In this document: in pieces, positions 33,469-41,759 of the stretch
How positions within the stretch are numbered: position 1 is the first letter of the stretch
How the letters are laid out: each line of letters opens with the position of its first letter
DNA from: an uncultured Solirubrobacteraceae bacterium
GTDB lineage: Bacteria; Actinomycetota; Thermoleophilia; Solirubrobacterales; Solirubrobacteraceae
Assembly (NCBI GenBank): GCA_902806175.1
Contig: CADCVQ010000070.1
Coordinates: forward strand, 1-64,000
Length of the DNA: 64,000 bases
Direction of reading: 5' to 3'
Translations under genes and position numbers: made by a program
Notes under the pieces: generated by a model
Databases searched by the model: none
Seen by the model: the letters and a program-made list of their open reading frames with translations, nothing else
What the model was told of the DNA's origin: nothing

Positions 33469-33921
33469 GTGCAACTCGAGCTGTGGAGCGACGGAGCGTG
33501 CTCCGGCAACCCCGGGCCCGGAGGGTGGGCGGCGATCCTGATCGCGCGCCGGCCCGACGGGACGATTGCCAAGGAGCGCGAGCTCTGCGGCGGTGCGCCG
33601 GCCACGACGAACAACCGCATGGAGCTGCAGGCGGTCATCGAAGGGCTGCGGGCGCTGCAACAGCCGTCGGCGGTGACGGTCTACATCGACTCGACCTACG
33701 TCATGGACGCGATCGCCAAGCGCTGGTACGTGAGCTGGGTTGCCCGCGGGTGGCGAACCGCGGCCAAGCAGCCCGTCAAGAACCGCGAGCTGTGGGAGGC
33801 GCTGCTCGAACTGCTCGAGCTGCACACGGTGACGTGGAAGAAGGTGAAGGGCCACGCCGGCGTCGCGCTCAACGAGCGCTGCGACGAGCTGGCGGTGGCG
33901 GCCTGCCGCGCGGCGCACTAG
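33469..33921 (+). CDS. rnhA: Ribonuclease HI
   Basis: A 150-residue endonuclease that removes RNA from RNA-DNA hybrids. The DEDD residues are present: Asp in [16 protein letters not shown], Glu in NNRMELQAV, Asp in [10 protein letters not shown] and Asp in [10 protein letters not shown]; the handle region [12 protein letters not shown] is the E. coli-like basic protrusion. The start is GTG 33469, 7 bases after TACCGT, so probably leaderless. The stop codon lies in the CACTAGTG palindrome. A second RNase H is at 63560-63964. Confidence 0.92.
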   Translation: MQLELWSDGACSGNPGPGGWAAILIARRPDGTIAKERELCGGAPATTNNRMELQAVIEGLRALQQPSAVTVYIDSTYVMDAIAKRWYVSWVARGWRTAAKQPVKNRELWEALLELLELHTVTWKKVKGHAGVALNERCDELAVAACRAAH

Positions 33922-34022
33922 TGGGCGCGGGCCGCCTCAGCCTGCCTGTGCGGCGATCGCAGCTCCAGTTCCCGATCGAGCGCAGGACAGCCGTCCGCCA
34001 GGATGGCCGCGGCGCGCGTCAT
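33918..34022 (-). CDS. Possible 34-residue protein or gene remnant
   Basis: The ATG at 34022 is preceded closely by GGGAGG. The frame reads [20 protein letters not shown] and ends in a TAG that shares its bases with the rnhA stop on the other strand (palindrome CTAG). Codon use looks coding, and the frame stays open upstream, so it may be the tail of a decayed gene. Weak evidence. Confidence 0.25.
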   Translation of the reverse strand: MTRAAAILADGCPALDRELELRSPHRQAEAARAH

Positions 34023-34045
34023 CGCCTCCCAGCGGGAGGGGTGGC

Positions 34046-34945
34046 TCAGTCCTGCGGGCACCTCGACGGTAGTGGGACGACGCCGAGCACGCACCGGTCG
34101 GTTCGCACGGGTAGCCGTCCGCGAACGATCCTGAAGCTCGTGAACTTTCCGATCCGGCCGACGTTGACGACGTAGAGGCGCAGGACGGTCCCCGTGCGAA
34201 AGGCGCGCTCGAAGCCGCGCACGCGGACGATGCGGACCTGCCCGCTGGGCCCTCGCACCTGCTCGATGCGCTGTGAGTATGGGCAGCGCCTTGCCCCGCC
34301 GAGGCAGCGACTGACGATCGAGTCGCCGACCCCGGTGCGCACGGTCATCAGGATGATCTTCACGCCGCCCCTCGTCGTTCGACCGACGACGCGGATGACC
34401 GGAAACGGGCTCAGCAGCCGGCCGGGCGACGTCGCGGGAGGCTGTGTTCGAGGCCGCGCCGGCGTGACGACGACGTTCTCTCTGGGATCGTTGCAGGCCC
34501 CTGCCACAGGCAGGTTGTTCGCGTCCCCCGAGTAGGTCGCCCGCCAGCGATAGGTTCCGGGCGAGGCCGGCGCGAGCGCCGCCGACGACACCGGTCCGCC
34601 GCCGACCGGGTAGGGCACGTTGATCGACTGAAACAACGGCGGGCCCATGCACCTGGCGTCATCCGGGCCGTACAGGGCGAAGTCGATCGTCGCGCCGGGC
34701 TGCGGGTTGACCCGTCCGGTCACGAACGCCGTGTCGGTCAGCAGGCCGGCGCCGAGCTCGATGTTGGGCGACGCGATCGTCGTGATCGTCGGCGTTGCCC
34801 GCAGGTCGTTCGTGATCGGCGGGTTGGGCTGCTGGCTTGCGGTCGCCTCGGCTTCGCCGGGCAGCGCGCCATACGCGCACGCCGCGACGAGCGCGACCGC
34901 CAGCCGCGCGCCGCCAAGTCGCACGACGTGCGCAGGCACGCGCAT
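34046..34945 (-). CDS. Secreted protein with Ig-like domain
   Basis: A 299-residue exported protein with a signal peptide (RLAVALVAACAYGALPG). A domain around 45-160 follows the bacterial Ig-like pattern used in actinobacterial surface proteins (VTGRVNPQPGATIDFALYG, PGTYRWRATYSGD). The C-terminal part is basic and Val-rich (VVGRTTRGGVKIILMTVRTG) with four cysteines. ATG 34945 is used, since frames upstream of it do not look coding. Role unknown; probably an extracellular or wall protein. Confidence 0.7.
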   Translation of the reverse strand: MRVPAHVVRLGGARLAVALVAACAYGALPGEAEATASQQPNPPITNDLRATPTITTIASPNIELGAGLLTDTAFVTGRVNPQPGATIDFALYGPDDARCMGPPLFQSINVPYPVGGGPVSSAALAPASPGTYRWRATYSGDANNLPVAGACNDPRENVVVTPARPRTQPPATSPGRLLSPFPVIRVVGRTTRGGVKIILMTVRTGVGDSIVSRCLGGARRCPYSQRIEQVRGPSGQVRIVRVRGFERAFRTGTVLRLYVVNVGRIGKFTSFRIVRGRLPVRTDRCVLGVVPLPSRCPQD

Positions 34946-35039
34946 CGTCTTGCCTACAGCTCCCGCCGCTGTGCCCGGGCCGCCCACGCCTGTTACACCG
35001 TATCGCGGTGCGTGAGCCGGTGGCAACGGGGCCGATGCT

Positions 35040-35455
35040 GCGCCCCACGGTACACAGGCAGCGTATGAGCAGCTCGACGCCATCCGCGCTCTGAGCGATC
35101 TCGGCGACGTCCGCAGCGGCAATTCGTCGGCCGAGGATGGTCGGCCGGCCACTCAGGCGGGCTGGGTCGACTTCGATGTGCTGCAGGTCGGGCAACGTGC
35201 GTACTGCCCAGCCGCCGCGGCGCAGTTGCCCGCGGATGCGGTCGCCAGCGGCGCTTCGGTCAGCGGCCAGTCGCCATAGGCGCCTTCGAGCACACTGATC
35301 GCGCGGCGGATGTCAAGGTGCTTCACGCCGCGATCGAGCAGCTCGTGCACGACCATCGCCTCGGCGACGTCGTGGAACCCGTAGATCCGCGGCAGGCCTG
35401 GCGACACGGACGAACGGATGTAGCCTCGTCGCGCCCGCTGGCCCATCTTCTGACC
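35040..35455 (-). pseudogene. Frameshifted DUF433/MerR-like antitoxin-type gene
   Basis: One frame (35153 upward) carries GYIRSSVSPGLPRIYGFHDV and a helix region RGVKHLDIRRAISVLE like MerR-type DNA-binding domains. The adjoining frame carries DLQHIEVDPARLSGRPTILG and RRIAAADVAEIAQ, the DUF433 core. The two parts follow in family order, but a frameshift near 35200 separates them and the second part lacks a proper end. DUF433 proteins are often antitoxins; no intact toxin gene lies next to it. The remaining bases up to the tRNA show nothing else. Confidence 0.6.
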
Positions 35456-35624
35456 GCTGACGCCAGCCAGTTTGCCCGACCTCCCACGCCAGCTACCGGC
35501 CACGCGGTGGCAGTCGTATGAACTCTCCCATGGCGCAGGCCAAGGCCACTCCGATGCAGGCGCCTTCGCGTGGGCCCGATGGCTTGCCGGGGAACTGGGA
35601 CCTCGAGAACGCAATCTCCAAGGC

Positions 35625-35650
35625 GAAAGACCGCCTGAGCGGGTCTTTCT
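35625..35650 (-). terminator. Hairpin after tRNA-Val
   Basis: AAAGACCCGC-TCAG-GCGGTCTTT on the minus strand pairs with one bulge and ends in CTTTC, immediately after the tRNA 3' end. Confidence 0.65.
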
Positions 35651-35653
35651 TCA

Positions 35654-35726
35654 TGGGCGATACTGGGCTCGAACCAGTGACCTCCGCCTTGTCGAGGCGG
35701 CGCTCTCCCAGCTGAGCTAATCGCCC
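35654..35726 (-). tRNA. tRNA-Val (anticodon GAC)
   Basis: A 73-base cloverleaf: acceptor GGGCGAT pairs with ATCGCCC, D-arm GCTCAGCTGGGAGAGC, anticodon stem CCGCC/GGCGG closing the loop TCGACAA, T-arm CTGGTTCGAGCCCAG, discriminator A. The CCA end is not encoded. The base before the anticodon (position 33) is C, where U is nearly universal. Confidence 0.88.
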
Positions 35727-35793
35727 TGGGAGCGGCGAGGATATCAACGCCGACACAGCATCACGTCTGTCCGCGGATAGTCTCGCGAGCGTC

Positions 35794-36639
35794 ATGCGGA
35801 TCACGCTCGCACAGGCGGCAAGCCAGCTCGGCGACGTCGAGGCGAACCTCGCGCGCGCGAAGGAGATCGTCCGCCAGGCCGGCCGCGAGCGCAGCGACCT
35901 CGTCGTCTTTCCGGAGTTGTTCGTGACGGGCTATGCGCTGGGCCGCGTCGACGAGGACGTCGCGATGGGCGCCGACGACCCGCGCCTGACGGGGCTCAAC
36001 GCGCACGCGCTGCGCACGGACGTCCTGATGGGCCTCTACGAGGACGGCCTCGGCGTGCACAGCTACAACTCGGCGGCCTACTACGACGCGAGCGGGCTCG
36101 TCCATTCCCACCGCAAGCTCTACCTGCCGACCTACGACGTCTTCGAGGAGCGCAAGCACTTCTCGCCCGGCCAGACGATGCGCGCCTTCGACACCCGGCA
36201 CGGCCGGATGGCGACGCTGATCTGCAACGACGCGTGGCAGCCCCAGCTCGCGTTCCTCGCGGTGCAGGACGGGGCGCGCGTGCTGTTGATGCCGACGAAC
36301 TCCTCGCAGAGCCGCTTTCCCGAGCGCTATGACTCGCAGACCTACTGGCGCGACATCACGGTCTTCTACGCCCGGATGTTCCAGTGCTACGTCGTCTTCT
36401 GCAATCGCGTCGGCGACGAGGGCGAGCACCTGCGCTTCTGGGGTGGCTCGCACGTCGTCGACCCCTGGGGCGAGATCGTCTGCTCGCTGCCCGACGACGA
36501 GGAGGCGATCGTGACGGCAGACATCAATCTCGCCAATGTCCGCAAGCGCCGCCGCGAGGTGCCGCTCGTGCGCGAGGCCCGCCTTGGGCTGCTCGCGCGC
36601 GAGGCGTCGCGGCTGGCCGAGGAGGGCGGCGACGCCTGA
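35794..36639 (+). CDS. Carbon-nitrogen hydrolase (nitrilase superfamily)
   Basis: A 281-residue amidase/nitrilase-fold enzyme. The catalytic triad is visible: Glu in VVFPELFVTGY, Lys in HRKLYLPTYDVFEE and Cys in TLICNDAWQP. It cleaves C-N bonds in amides or carbamoyl compounds; the substrate cannot be told from sequence. The glutaminase domain of NAD synthase is a related alternative, but no synthetase domain follows. TAGTCT lies 10 bases before the ATG. Confidence 0.9.
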   Translation: MRITLAQAASQLGDVEANLARAKEIVRQAGRERSDLVVFPELFVTGYALGRVDEDVAMGADDPRLTGLNAHALRTDVLMGLYEDGLGVHSYNSAAYYDASGLVHSHRKLYLPTYDVFEERKHFSPGQTMRAFDTRHGRMATLICNDAWQPQLAFLAVQDGARVLLMPTNSSQSRFPERYDSQTYWRDITVFYARMFQCYVVFCNRVGDEGEHLRFWGGSHVVDPWGEIVCSLPDDEEAIVTADINLANVRKRRREVPLVREARLGLLAREASRLAEEGGDA

Positions 36640-37028
36640 GCACGGCCGCGTCCGTCAGGGAGCTCGGCGCGGTATCCGGAGGCGAGGGTACCGGCATGGC
36701 GGGAGGAAGCGCCGGCCGCGGGATGACGAGCACAGGCGGTGCGACGAAGGCCGGTAGGCCGCCGAACGCGCCGCATCCGGGGCCCACATGTCCGGTGTCC
36801 GGAACGAGTCCCGAGACGCCGAGCATGTTCCGCGCGGCACCGGCACACGCCCACGGCGCGCACCGCCGCGCAATCACAGGACGAGGCGCTCAGCCGCCAC
36901 GCGACGTCGAGCGGCTCGCCGGCGGCGACGGCGAGGCGGTCGCCATCAAGACGCGAGCGGGCCATCGTGCTGAGCTTGTCGCGAGCATCCGATCCTGTGA
37001 CGCTCGGTACCCTTCCCCGGTCTCTCCC
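36640..37028. other. 389 bases without a recognisable gene
   Basis: Frames here are open because of high GC, but none has a homologous-looking product or ribosome site. I saw no strong hairpin or repeat. It lies between the nitrilase gene and tRNA-Cys and may hold the tRNA promoter. Confidence 0.5.
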
Positions 37029-37099
37029 GGCGCCGTGGCGGAGTGGCTACGCAGCGGCCTGCAAAGCCGTTTACTCCGGTTCGAGTCCGGACGGCGCCT
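37029..37099 (+). tRNA. tRNA-Cys (anticodon GCA)
   Basis: A 71-base cloverleaf: GGCGCCG pairs with CGGCGCC, the anticodon loop is CTGCAAA with GCA, the T-arm is CTCCGGTTCGAGTCCGGA, and the discriminator is U as required for Cys. CCA is not encoded. Confidence 0.92.
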
Positions 37100-37178
37100 T
37101 GCCCCGAACGCCTGTAGTCCGGTTCGGTTGGCGCGGCCTTGCTCGTCACACGTCCGCTGCGCCGCATAGCCTGCGGCC

Positions 37179-37270
37179 ATGACCAAGACACTCATATCGT
37201 CAGGTTCCACGCTGTGAACGGGATCATCCACCGCGCGGCGGCGGTCGGGCAGAAGCGCAAGGCGGCCTGA
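37179..37270 (+). CDS. Two possible overlapping micro-ORFs (12 and 18 codons)
   Basis: TAGCCT (37167-37172) ends 6 bases before ATG 37179, which begins a 12-codon frame (MTKTLISSGSTL). Its stop at 37215-37217 overlaps GTG 37214, which begins an 18-codon frame (VNGIIHRAAAVGQKRKAA) ending at 37270. The 74-residue gene starts 3 bases later. This could be a leader-peptide arrangement, or one decayed small gene. Evidence is positional only. Confidence 0.3.
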
Positions 37271-37273
37271 GCC

Positions 37274-37498
37274 ATGCCCATCGCGATCGGCATGGTGGAC
37301 GGAACGATCTTCCGGCTGGACGCCAGCATCGAGTCGTTCACGCAGGCGACGCCCCCCACGGCGGGCTGGGTCTATCTCGATGAGGGTGAGCGCACGCTCA
37401 AGCGCTACATCAACCCCGCCAACATCGCCTACGTCATCGAGGTCGAGACGGGCGAGGAGGAGCCGCTCGCGGAGATCTTTCCTCCCATCACCGACTGA
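37274..37498 (+). CDS. Small conserved-looking protein, unknown
   Basis: A 74-residue acidic protein starting MPIAIGMVDGTIFRLDAS and ending EPLAEIFPPITD. It is predicted beta-rich (WVYLDEGERTLKRYINPANI, YVIEVETGEEE), with no named family. AAGG lies about 11 bases upstream. It may be co-transcribed with the preceding micro-ORFs. Confidence 0.6.
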   Translation: MPIAIGMVDGTIFRLDASIESFTQATPPTAGWVYLDEGERTLKRYINPANIAYVIEVETGEEEPLAEIFPPITD

Positions 37499-37597
37499 TC
37501 TGCGACGTTCGGACGCGCTGGGGGCGCCGTCGGAGAGGACGTTCGCCATTCGTCCAGGTGCGCGTCCTGCGCGGTTGACCTGGGTAGTCCGAGCGGC

Positions 37598-37840
37598 ATG
37601 GTCATTGCTGCTGTAGCCGTCTTCTGCGTACTGCTGCTGGTTGTCGCGTTCGTCTTTCCGCGACTGTCCCGTCATCCCCAGCGCGGAGGCCACAAGGCCG
37701 TCGGCGTCGGCCAACGCGGCGCAGGCAAGGCGCCCGGAAAGCTCGGTCACTGGTTCTCCAAGCCGTTCAACACGGCCCAGAAGGCGATCGGCAAGAGCGG
37801 CTCGGCCGGCCGTCGCGGCCGCGGCAAGATGCCGCTGTAG
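37598..37840 (+). CDS. Small membrane protein with basic tail
   Basis: An 80-residue protein with one N-terminal hydrophobic segment (VIAAVAVFCVLLLVVAFVF) and a strongly basic Gly/Lys/Arg-rich cytosolic tail. TAGTCC ends 7 bases before the ATG. Function unknown. Confidence 0.65.
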   Translation: MVIAAVAVFCVLLLVVAFVFPRLSRHPQRGGHKAVGVGQRGAGKAPGKLGHWFSKPFNTAQKAIGKSGSAGRRGRGKMPL

Positions 37841-37894
37841 CCGTCTCGCCACGAGCCCGCAACAGTCTCAGCGGTCAGGCCGTCGGGCCGCCGC

Positions 37895-38809
37895 TCACCC
37901 CTCGCGGCCGCGCATCTGCCCCAGCCGGCCCGCCACCCGGCGAGGCAGTCGGCGCGCGTCCGCGACGGCGAGCGCGTCGCGCGCCGAGCGCAGCGCGCTC
38001 GCCTCGCGCTGGAGCATGTGCACCTGCCAGCGCAGCGCGGCGATCTCACGCGGCTCGCGCGCAGCGTCGATCTTCTCGAGCATCTGCGCGCTGACCGCGA
38101 CGTCCGAGCGGCGGCGCAGGAGCACGAGGCCATGCTCGCGCGGCGCGCTGCCCTCGCGCAACTCGACGATGTCGAACGCGCGGCCCCAGTGCTCGCGCAG
38201 CCACCACGGCGAGTGAAAGACGGTCGGCCCCCCGAGCTCCCAGTCCTGACCGTGGTTGAGCACCGTCATGCCGATCCGGTCGGGCTCCCACGGCTCGTCG
38301 TTCCAGACCTCGTACATCGCGCCACCGAGAAAGGAGATGATCGCCTGGCCGCCGGGCTTGAGCACCCGGTGAAGCTCCGCGAGCCAGCCGGCCCAGTGAT
38401 CGGTCAGATGCGTGAAGACCGACACCGACCACACGAGATCGAATGACTGCGGCGGCTGGTCCAGCGGCGGCGCGTCGCCGTTGGCGAAGGCGCTCAGCGG
38501 CGGATGCAGCTCTGCGTTGATCCAGTCGATCGAGCGCCGGTCGATGTCGCAGCCCCACAGCTCCGCGTCCTGCGCCTCGGGCAGGAAGTGGCGCATGACC
38601 TTGCCCGAGCCGCAGCCGAAGTCGAGCACGCGCTTGCCGGCGAAGGACCACGACGCACCGAGCAGATCGAGGATCGTCGCGCGCGAGTCGCGACCGACGG
38701 CGCGGTAGGAGGCGATGACGTCGGCGGGATCGGGCACGCCGGCCCGGATCGCCAGCGCGCGCGGCGGCAGCGCCGCCGTCCGTTCGAGTCTCTCTGCGAG
38801 ATCGCTCAC
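37895..38809 (-). CDS. SAM-dependent methyltransferase with C-terminal coiled coil
   Basis: A 304-residue class I methyltransferase: [17 protein letters not shown] (motif I), [32 protein letters not shown] and [17 protein letters not shown] are the standard blocks. The last about 60 residues ([20 protein letters not shown]) form a coiled coil. The pattern is common for sugar or glycan methyltransferases in polysaccharide clusters, but no such cluster surrounds it. It starts with GTG, 8 bases after TAGTCT, and is divergent from the macro-domain gene. Confidence 0.87.
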   Translation of the reverse strand: MSDLAERLERTAALPPRALAIRAGVPDPADVIASYRAVGRDSRATILDLLGASWSFAGKRVLDFGCGSGKVMRHFLPEAQDAELWGCDIDRRSIDWINAELHPPLSAFANGDAPPLDQPPQSFDLVWSVSVFTHLTDHWAGWLAELHRVLKPGGQAIISFLGGAMYEVWNDEPWEPDRIGMTVLNHGQDWELGGPTVFHSPWWLREHWGRAFDIVELREGSAPREHGLVLLRRRSDVAVSAQMLEKIDAAREPREIAALRWQVHMLQREASALRSARDALAVADARRLPRRVAGRLGQMRGREG

Positions 38810-38829
38810 GCGGGTTCAGACTACGAACC

Positions 38830-39336
38830 ATGGGAGCCATCACGCTTCACCGCGGCGACATCACGACCGACGGCGGCGCCGACGCGATCGTCAACGCCGC
38901 GAACCCGACGCTGCTCGGCGGCGGCGGCGTCGACGGCGCGATCCATCGTGCGGCGGGGCCGCAGCTGCTCGCGGAGTGCCGCAGCCTGGGTGGCTGCGAC
39001 CCCGGGGACGCGAAGATCACCGGCGCCGGCAACCTGCCCGTCAAGCACGTCATCCACGCGGTCGGCCCGATCTGGAAGGGGGGCCAGGACGGCGAGGCCG
39101 AGCTGCTTGGCTCCTGCTATCGCCGCTGCATCGCCCTGGCGGCGCAGCACGGCTGCGCCCGCGTGGCGTTTCCCGCGATCTCCGCGGGCGTCTACGGCTA
39201 TCCGCTCGATCGCGCGGCCGCCGTCGCGATCGCGGCGACGCGCGAGGCGCTCGAAACGCATCCCCTGGTGCAGGAAGCGCGCTTCTGGCTGTTCGGCGAC
39301 GCGGCCTGCGCCGCCTTCGAGAACGCCCTGCGGTGA
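38830..39336 (+). CDS. Macro-domain protein, O-acetyl-ADP-ribose deacetylase-like
   Basis: A 168-residue macro domain with [45 protein letters not shown] and [16 protein letters not shown]. It is the MacroD/YmdB type, which hydrolyses O-acetyl-ADP-ribose or mono-ADP-ribose from proteins. The stop overlaps the mobA GTG start, forming an operon with the next two genes. Confidence 0.93.
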   Translation: MGAITLHRGDITTDGGADAIVNAANPTLLGGGGVDGAIHRAAGPQLLAECRSLGGCDPGDAKITGAGNLPVKHVIHAVGPIWKGGQDGEAELLGSCYRRCIALAAQHGCARVAFPAISAGVYGYPLDRAAAVAIAATREALETHPLVQEARFWLFGDAACAAFENALR

Positions 39337-40127
39337 GGGTTGGCGCCATCGTCCTCGCCGGCGGGCAGTCCAAGCGCATGGGACGGCCGAAGGCCACGCT
39401 CGACTGGCACGGCTCGACGCTCGTGCGTCGCGCGGCGGGAATCGTGGCGCGAGTCGCGGACGGGCCCGTCGTCGTCGTGCGCGCGGCGCGCCAGGAGTTG
39501 CCGGCGCTGCCCGCGGCGGTCGAGGTCACGCAGGACGCACGCGACGCGCGCGGGCCGCTACAGGGGATCGCCGCGGGCCTCGCGGCGGTCGGCGACCGCG
39601 CCGGCGCGGTCTTCGTCTGCGGCATCGACGCGCCGCTACTGCACCCGGCACTGATCGGCGCGGTCGTCGCCGCGCTGGCGGCCGACGAGCAGATCGATGT
39701 CGTGCTGCCGGTCGCACACGGGTTCCCCCACCCGCTTTTCGCCGCCTACCGCACGTCGATCGCGCGCGACCTGCACGACCTGCTCGAGCAGGATCTGCTC
39801 GGCACGAAGCCGCTGCTGCAGCGCTGCCGCGTGCGCCGCCTCGACGCGACGGCCCTGCTCGCCGACGCCGCCGTCGCCGAGCACGATCCGGCGCTCGACT
39901 CGCTGCTGAACCTCAACGAGCCCGAGGAGTACGAGGCCGCCCGCGCCCGTCCGGCGCCGCGGGTGACCGTCATCGGTCGCGGCGACGTCCGCGCGGCCAC
40001 GCTCAGCGCCGCGGGCGAGGGCGCCGCGACGGTCAACGGCCGCGCCACCAGCGATCCCGAGGAGCCGCTCGTCGGCGGCGACGTGGTCGCCTTCGTCATG
40101 CGCCCCCGCTACCGTCCCGCTCCATGA
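39333..40127 (+). CDS. mobA: Molybdenum cofactor guanylyltransferase fused to a MoaD/ThiS-like domain
   Basis: A 264-residue protein. The N-terminal nucleotidyltransferase (about 1-195) starts [19 protein letters not shown], the MobA signature, with [11 protein letters not shown] as the metal-binding Asp. The last about 70 residues ([40 protein letters not shown]) look like a beta-grasp MoaD/ThiS domain, but the chain ends RPAP without the C-terminal Gly-Gly needed for sulfur transfer. It would attach GMP to molybdopterin. The GTG start overlaps the macro gene stop; the next gene overlaps by ATGA. Confidence 0.85.
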   Translation: MRVGAIVLAGGQSKRMGRPKATLDWHGSTLVRRAAGIVARVADGPVVVVRAARQELPALPAAVEVTQDARDARGPLQGIAAGLAAVGDRAGAVFVCGIDAPLLHPALIGAVVAALAADEQIDVVLPVAHGFPHPLFAAYRTSIARDLHDLLEQDLLGTKPLLQRCRVRRLDATALLADAAVAEHDPALDSLLNLNEPEEYEAARARPAPRVTVIGRGDVRAATLSAAGEGAATVNGRATSDPEEPLVGGDVVAFVMRPRYRPAP

Positions 40128-40672
40128 GCCGAACTGCCCTGATCGGCGCCTGCGCCGCGCTGCTCTTCGCCGCCGCCGCGAGCGCTGCCGCCGCGGCCAC
40201 GACGATCCGCTGGAAGAACGGAGCTGTCACGCACATCGGCGACCTCAGCCTGTCGCGCACGCCCACGATCGCGCGCGCGGGCGCGGCGCTCGGCGCGCCG
40301 ACGAAGACGCGACTGACGAGCACCGAGACGTGCGTCGTCGACTGGACGCCGCTGGCGTTGCGCGGCAACTTCGTCAACCTCGGCGGGTCACGACCCGGGC
40401 AGACCACGTGCTCGCCGACCTTGGGCAAACTGCAGAGCGCGGAGATCCGCGGGCCGGCGTTGCAGACGCAGAACGGGTTGCGCGTCGGCGACACGCTCGC
40501 GCGGCTGCGCAAGCTTCATCCCGCGGCGCGCAGGCGCGGCGGGAGCTGGTGGCTGGCCACTGCGCCGAACGTCTTCGGCACCCCCGGCACGCGGATCTCG
40601 ATCGTGCGCGCGAACATCAGGGACGGCAAGGTCTCGGCCTTCGTCCTGTGGATCGGCGCCGCGGGCGAGTAG
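40124..40672 (+). CDS. Secreted hypothetical protein
   Basis: A 182-residue exported protein with an Ala-rich signal peptide ending near AAAAAT. The mature domain (IRWKNGAVTHIGDLSLSRTP, GLRVGDTLARLRKLHPAARR) is a pattern seen in small actinobacterial secreted proteins. It has two cysteines that could form a disulfide. It overlaps the mobA stop by ATGA. Function unknown. Confidence 0.7.
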   Translation: MSRTALIGACAALLFAAAASAAAAATTIRWKNGAVTHIGDLSLSRTPTIARAGAALGAPTKTRLTSTETCVVDWTPLALRGNFVNLGGSRPGQTTCSPTLGKLQSAEIRGPALQTQNGLRVGDTLARLRKLHPAARRRGGSWWLATAPNVFGTPGTRISIVRANIRDGKVSAFVLWIGAAGE

Positions 40673-40733
40673 AGGCGCCCCTCGATCGTGTACGTTGCGG
40701 CCCCTGGCCCGGGGTCGAAACGAGGTTCGCCAC

Positions 40734-41759
40734 ATGAGTGCACAGCCGACGATCGCCAGCGAACCCGTACAGGTGGGTGGGCCCTACTGGGAGGAGCTGT
40801 CGGTCGGCGCGCGCTACGTCGAGTTCCCGGCGATGACCCTCAACGAGGGACATGCGGCGCTGCACCAGTCGATCGTCGGAGACCGCCTGCGCCTGGCGCT
40901 CGACGCGACCCTCTCCGAGCGCGTCGCCGGACGCCGCCTCGCGCACCCGATGCTCGTCTGCGACGTCTCGATCGGACAGTCCACGCTGCCGACGCAGCGC
41001 GTCATCGGCAACCTCTTCTACCGCCGCCTCATGCTGCGCCGCCTGCCCGCGATCGGCGACACGCTGAAGACGACGACCGAGATCGTCGCGCTCAAGCGCA
41101 ACACGATCAAGGCGGGACGCACGCCGACCGGCCTCGCCGTCCTGCACATCGTCACGACCGACCAGGAGGACCGACCGATCCTCGACTACTGGCGCTGCGC
41201 GATGCTGCCGATCGGCGACGTCGGCGCCTCGCAGCCGCACGCCGACGACCTCGATCGGTTTCCCGCCGACCTGCCCGCCGACGCGCTGCACGCGCCGCTC
41301 GACGGGATCGACCTGGGTGCCTATCGCGACGCCGTGCCGGGCGTGCACTTCGCCGGCCTCACCGCGCCGACGACGTGGGCCCTCGACGGCGGCGACAGCG
41401 TCACCGCCGCAACCGAGCTCGTGCGCCTGTCGCTGAACCTCGCCAAGGCGCATTCCGACCCGGGCTCACATCACTCCGGCAAGCGCCTCGTCTACGGCGG
41501 CCACACGATCGGCATCGCCGCAGGGCACCTCACGAGGACGCTGCCCAACCTCGTGACGATCATCGGCTGGCATCACTGCAATCACCTCGGCCCCGTCTTC
41601 GAGGGCGACGTGCTGCGCAGCACCGTCCACCTCGAGGGCACCGAAGCGCTGCCCGGTGGCGGCGGCCTCGTGACGCTGCGCATCGAGGTCTCGGCGCAGC
41701 GTGCCGACGGGGCACTGGACGGCGTTTTGGACTGGCGACTCGTGGGAGCGATGGCATGA
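40734..41759 (+). CDS. MaoC-family dehydratase, mesaconyl-CoA hydratase-like
   Basis: A 341-residue double hot-dog protein. The N-terminal half has YVEFPAMTLNEGHAALHQSI and the C-terminal half SDPGSHHSGKRLVYGGHTIG and NLVTIIGWHHCNHLGPVFEG. Length and partner fit the mesaconyl-C4-CoA hydratase of the 3-hydroxypropionate bicycle and related pathways, although other enoyl-CoA hydratases of this fold are possible. The stop overlaps the CoA-transferase start by ATGA, so they form one unit. Confidence 0.82.
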   Translation: MSAQPTIASEPVQVGGPYWEELSVGARYVEFPAMTLNEGHAALHQSIVGDRLRLALDATLSERVAGRRLAHPMLVCDVSIGQSTLPTQRVIGNLFYRRLMLRRLPAIGDTLKTTTEIVALKRNTIKAGRTPTGLAVLHIVTTDQEDRPILDYWRCAMLPIGDVGASQPHADDLDRFPADLPADALHAPLDGIDLGAYRDAVPGVHFAGLTAPTTWALDGGDSVTAATELVRLSLNLAKAHSDPGSHHSGKRLVYGGHTIGIAAGHLTRTLPNLVTIIGWHHCNHLGPVFEGDVLRSTVHLEGTEALPGGGGLVTLRIEVSAQRADGALDGVLDWRLVGAMA

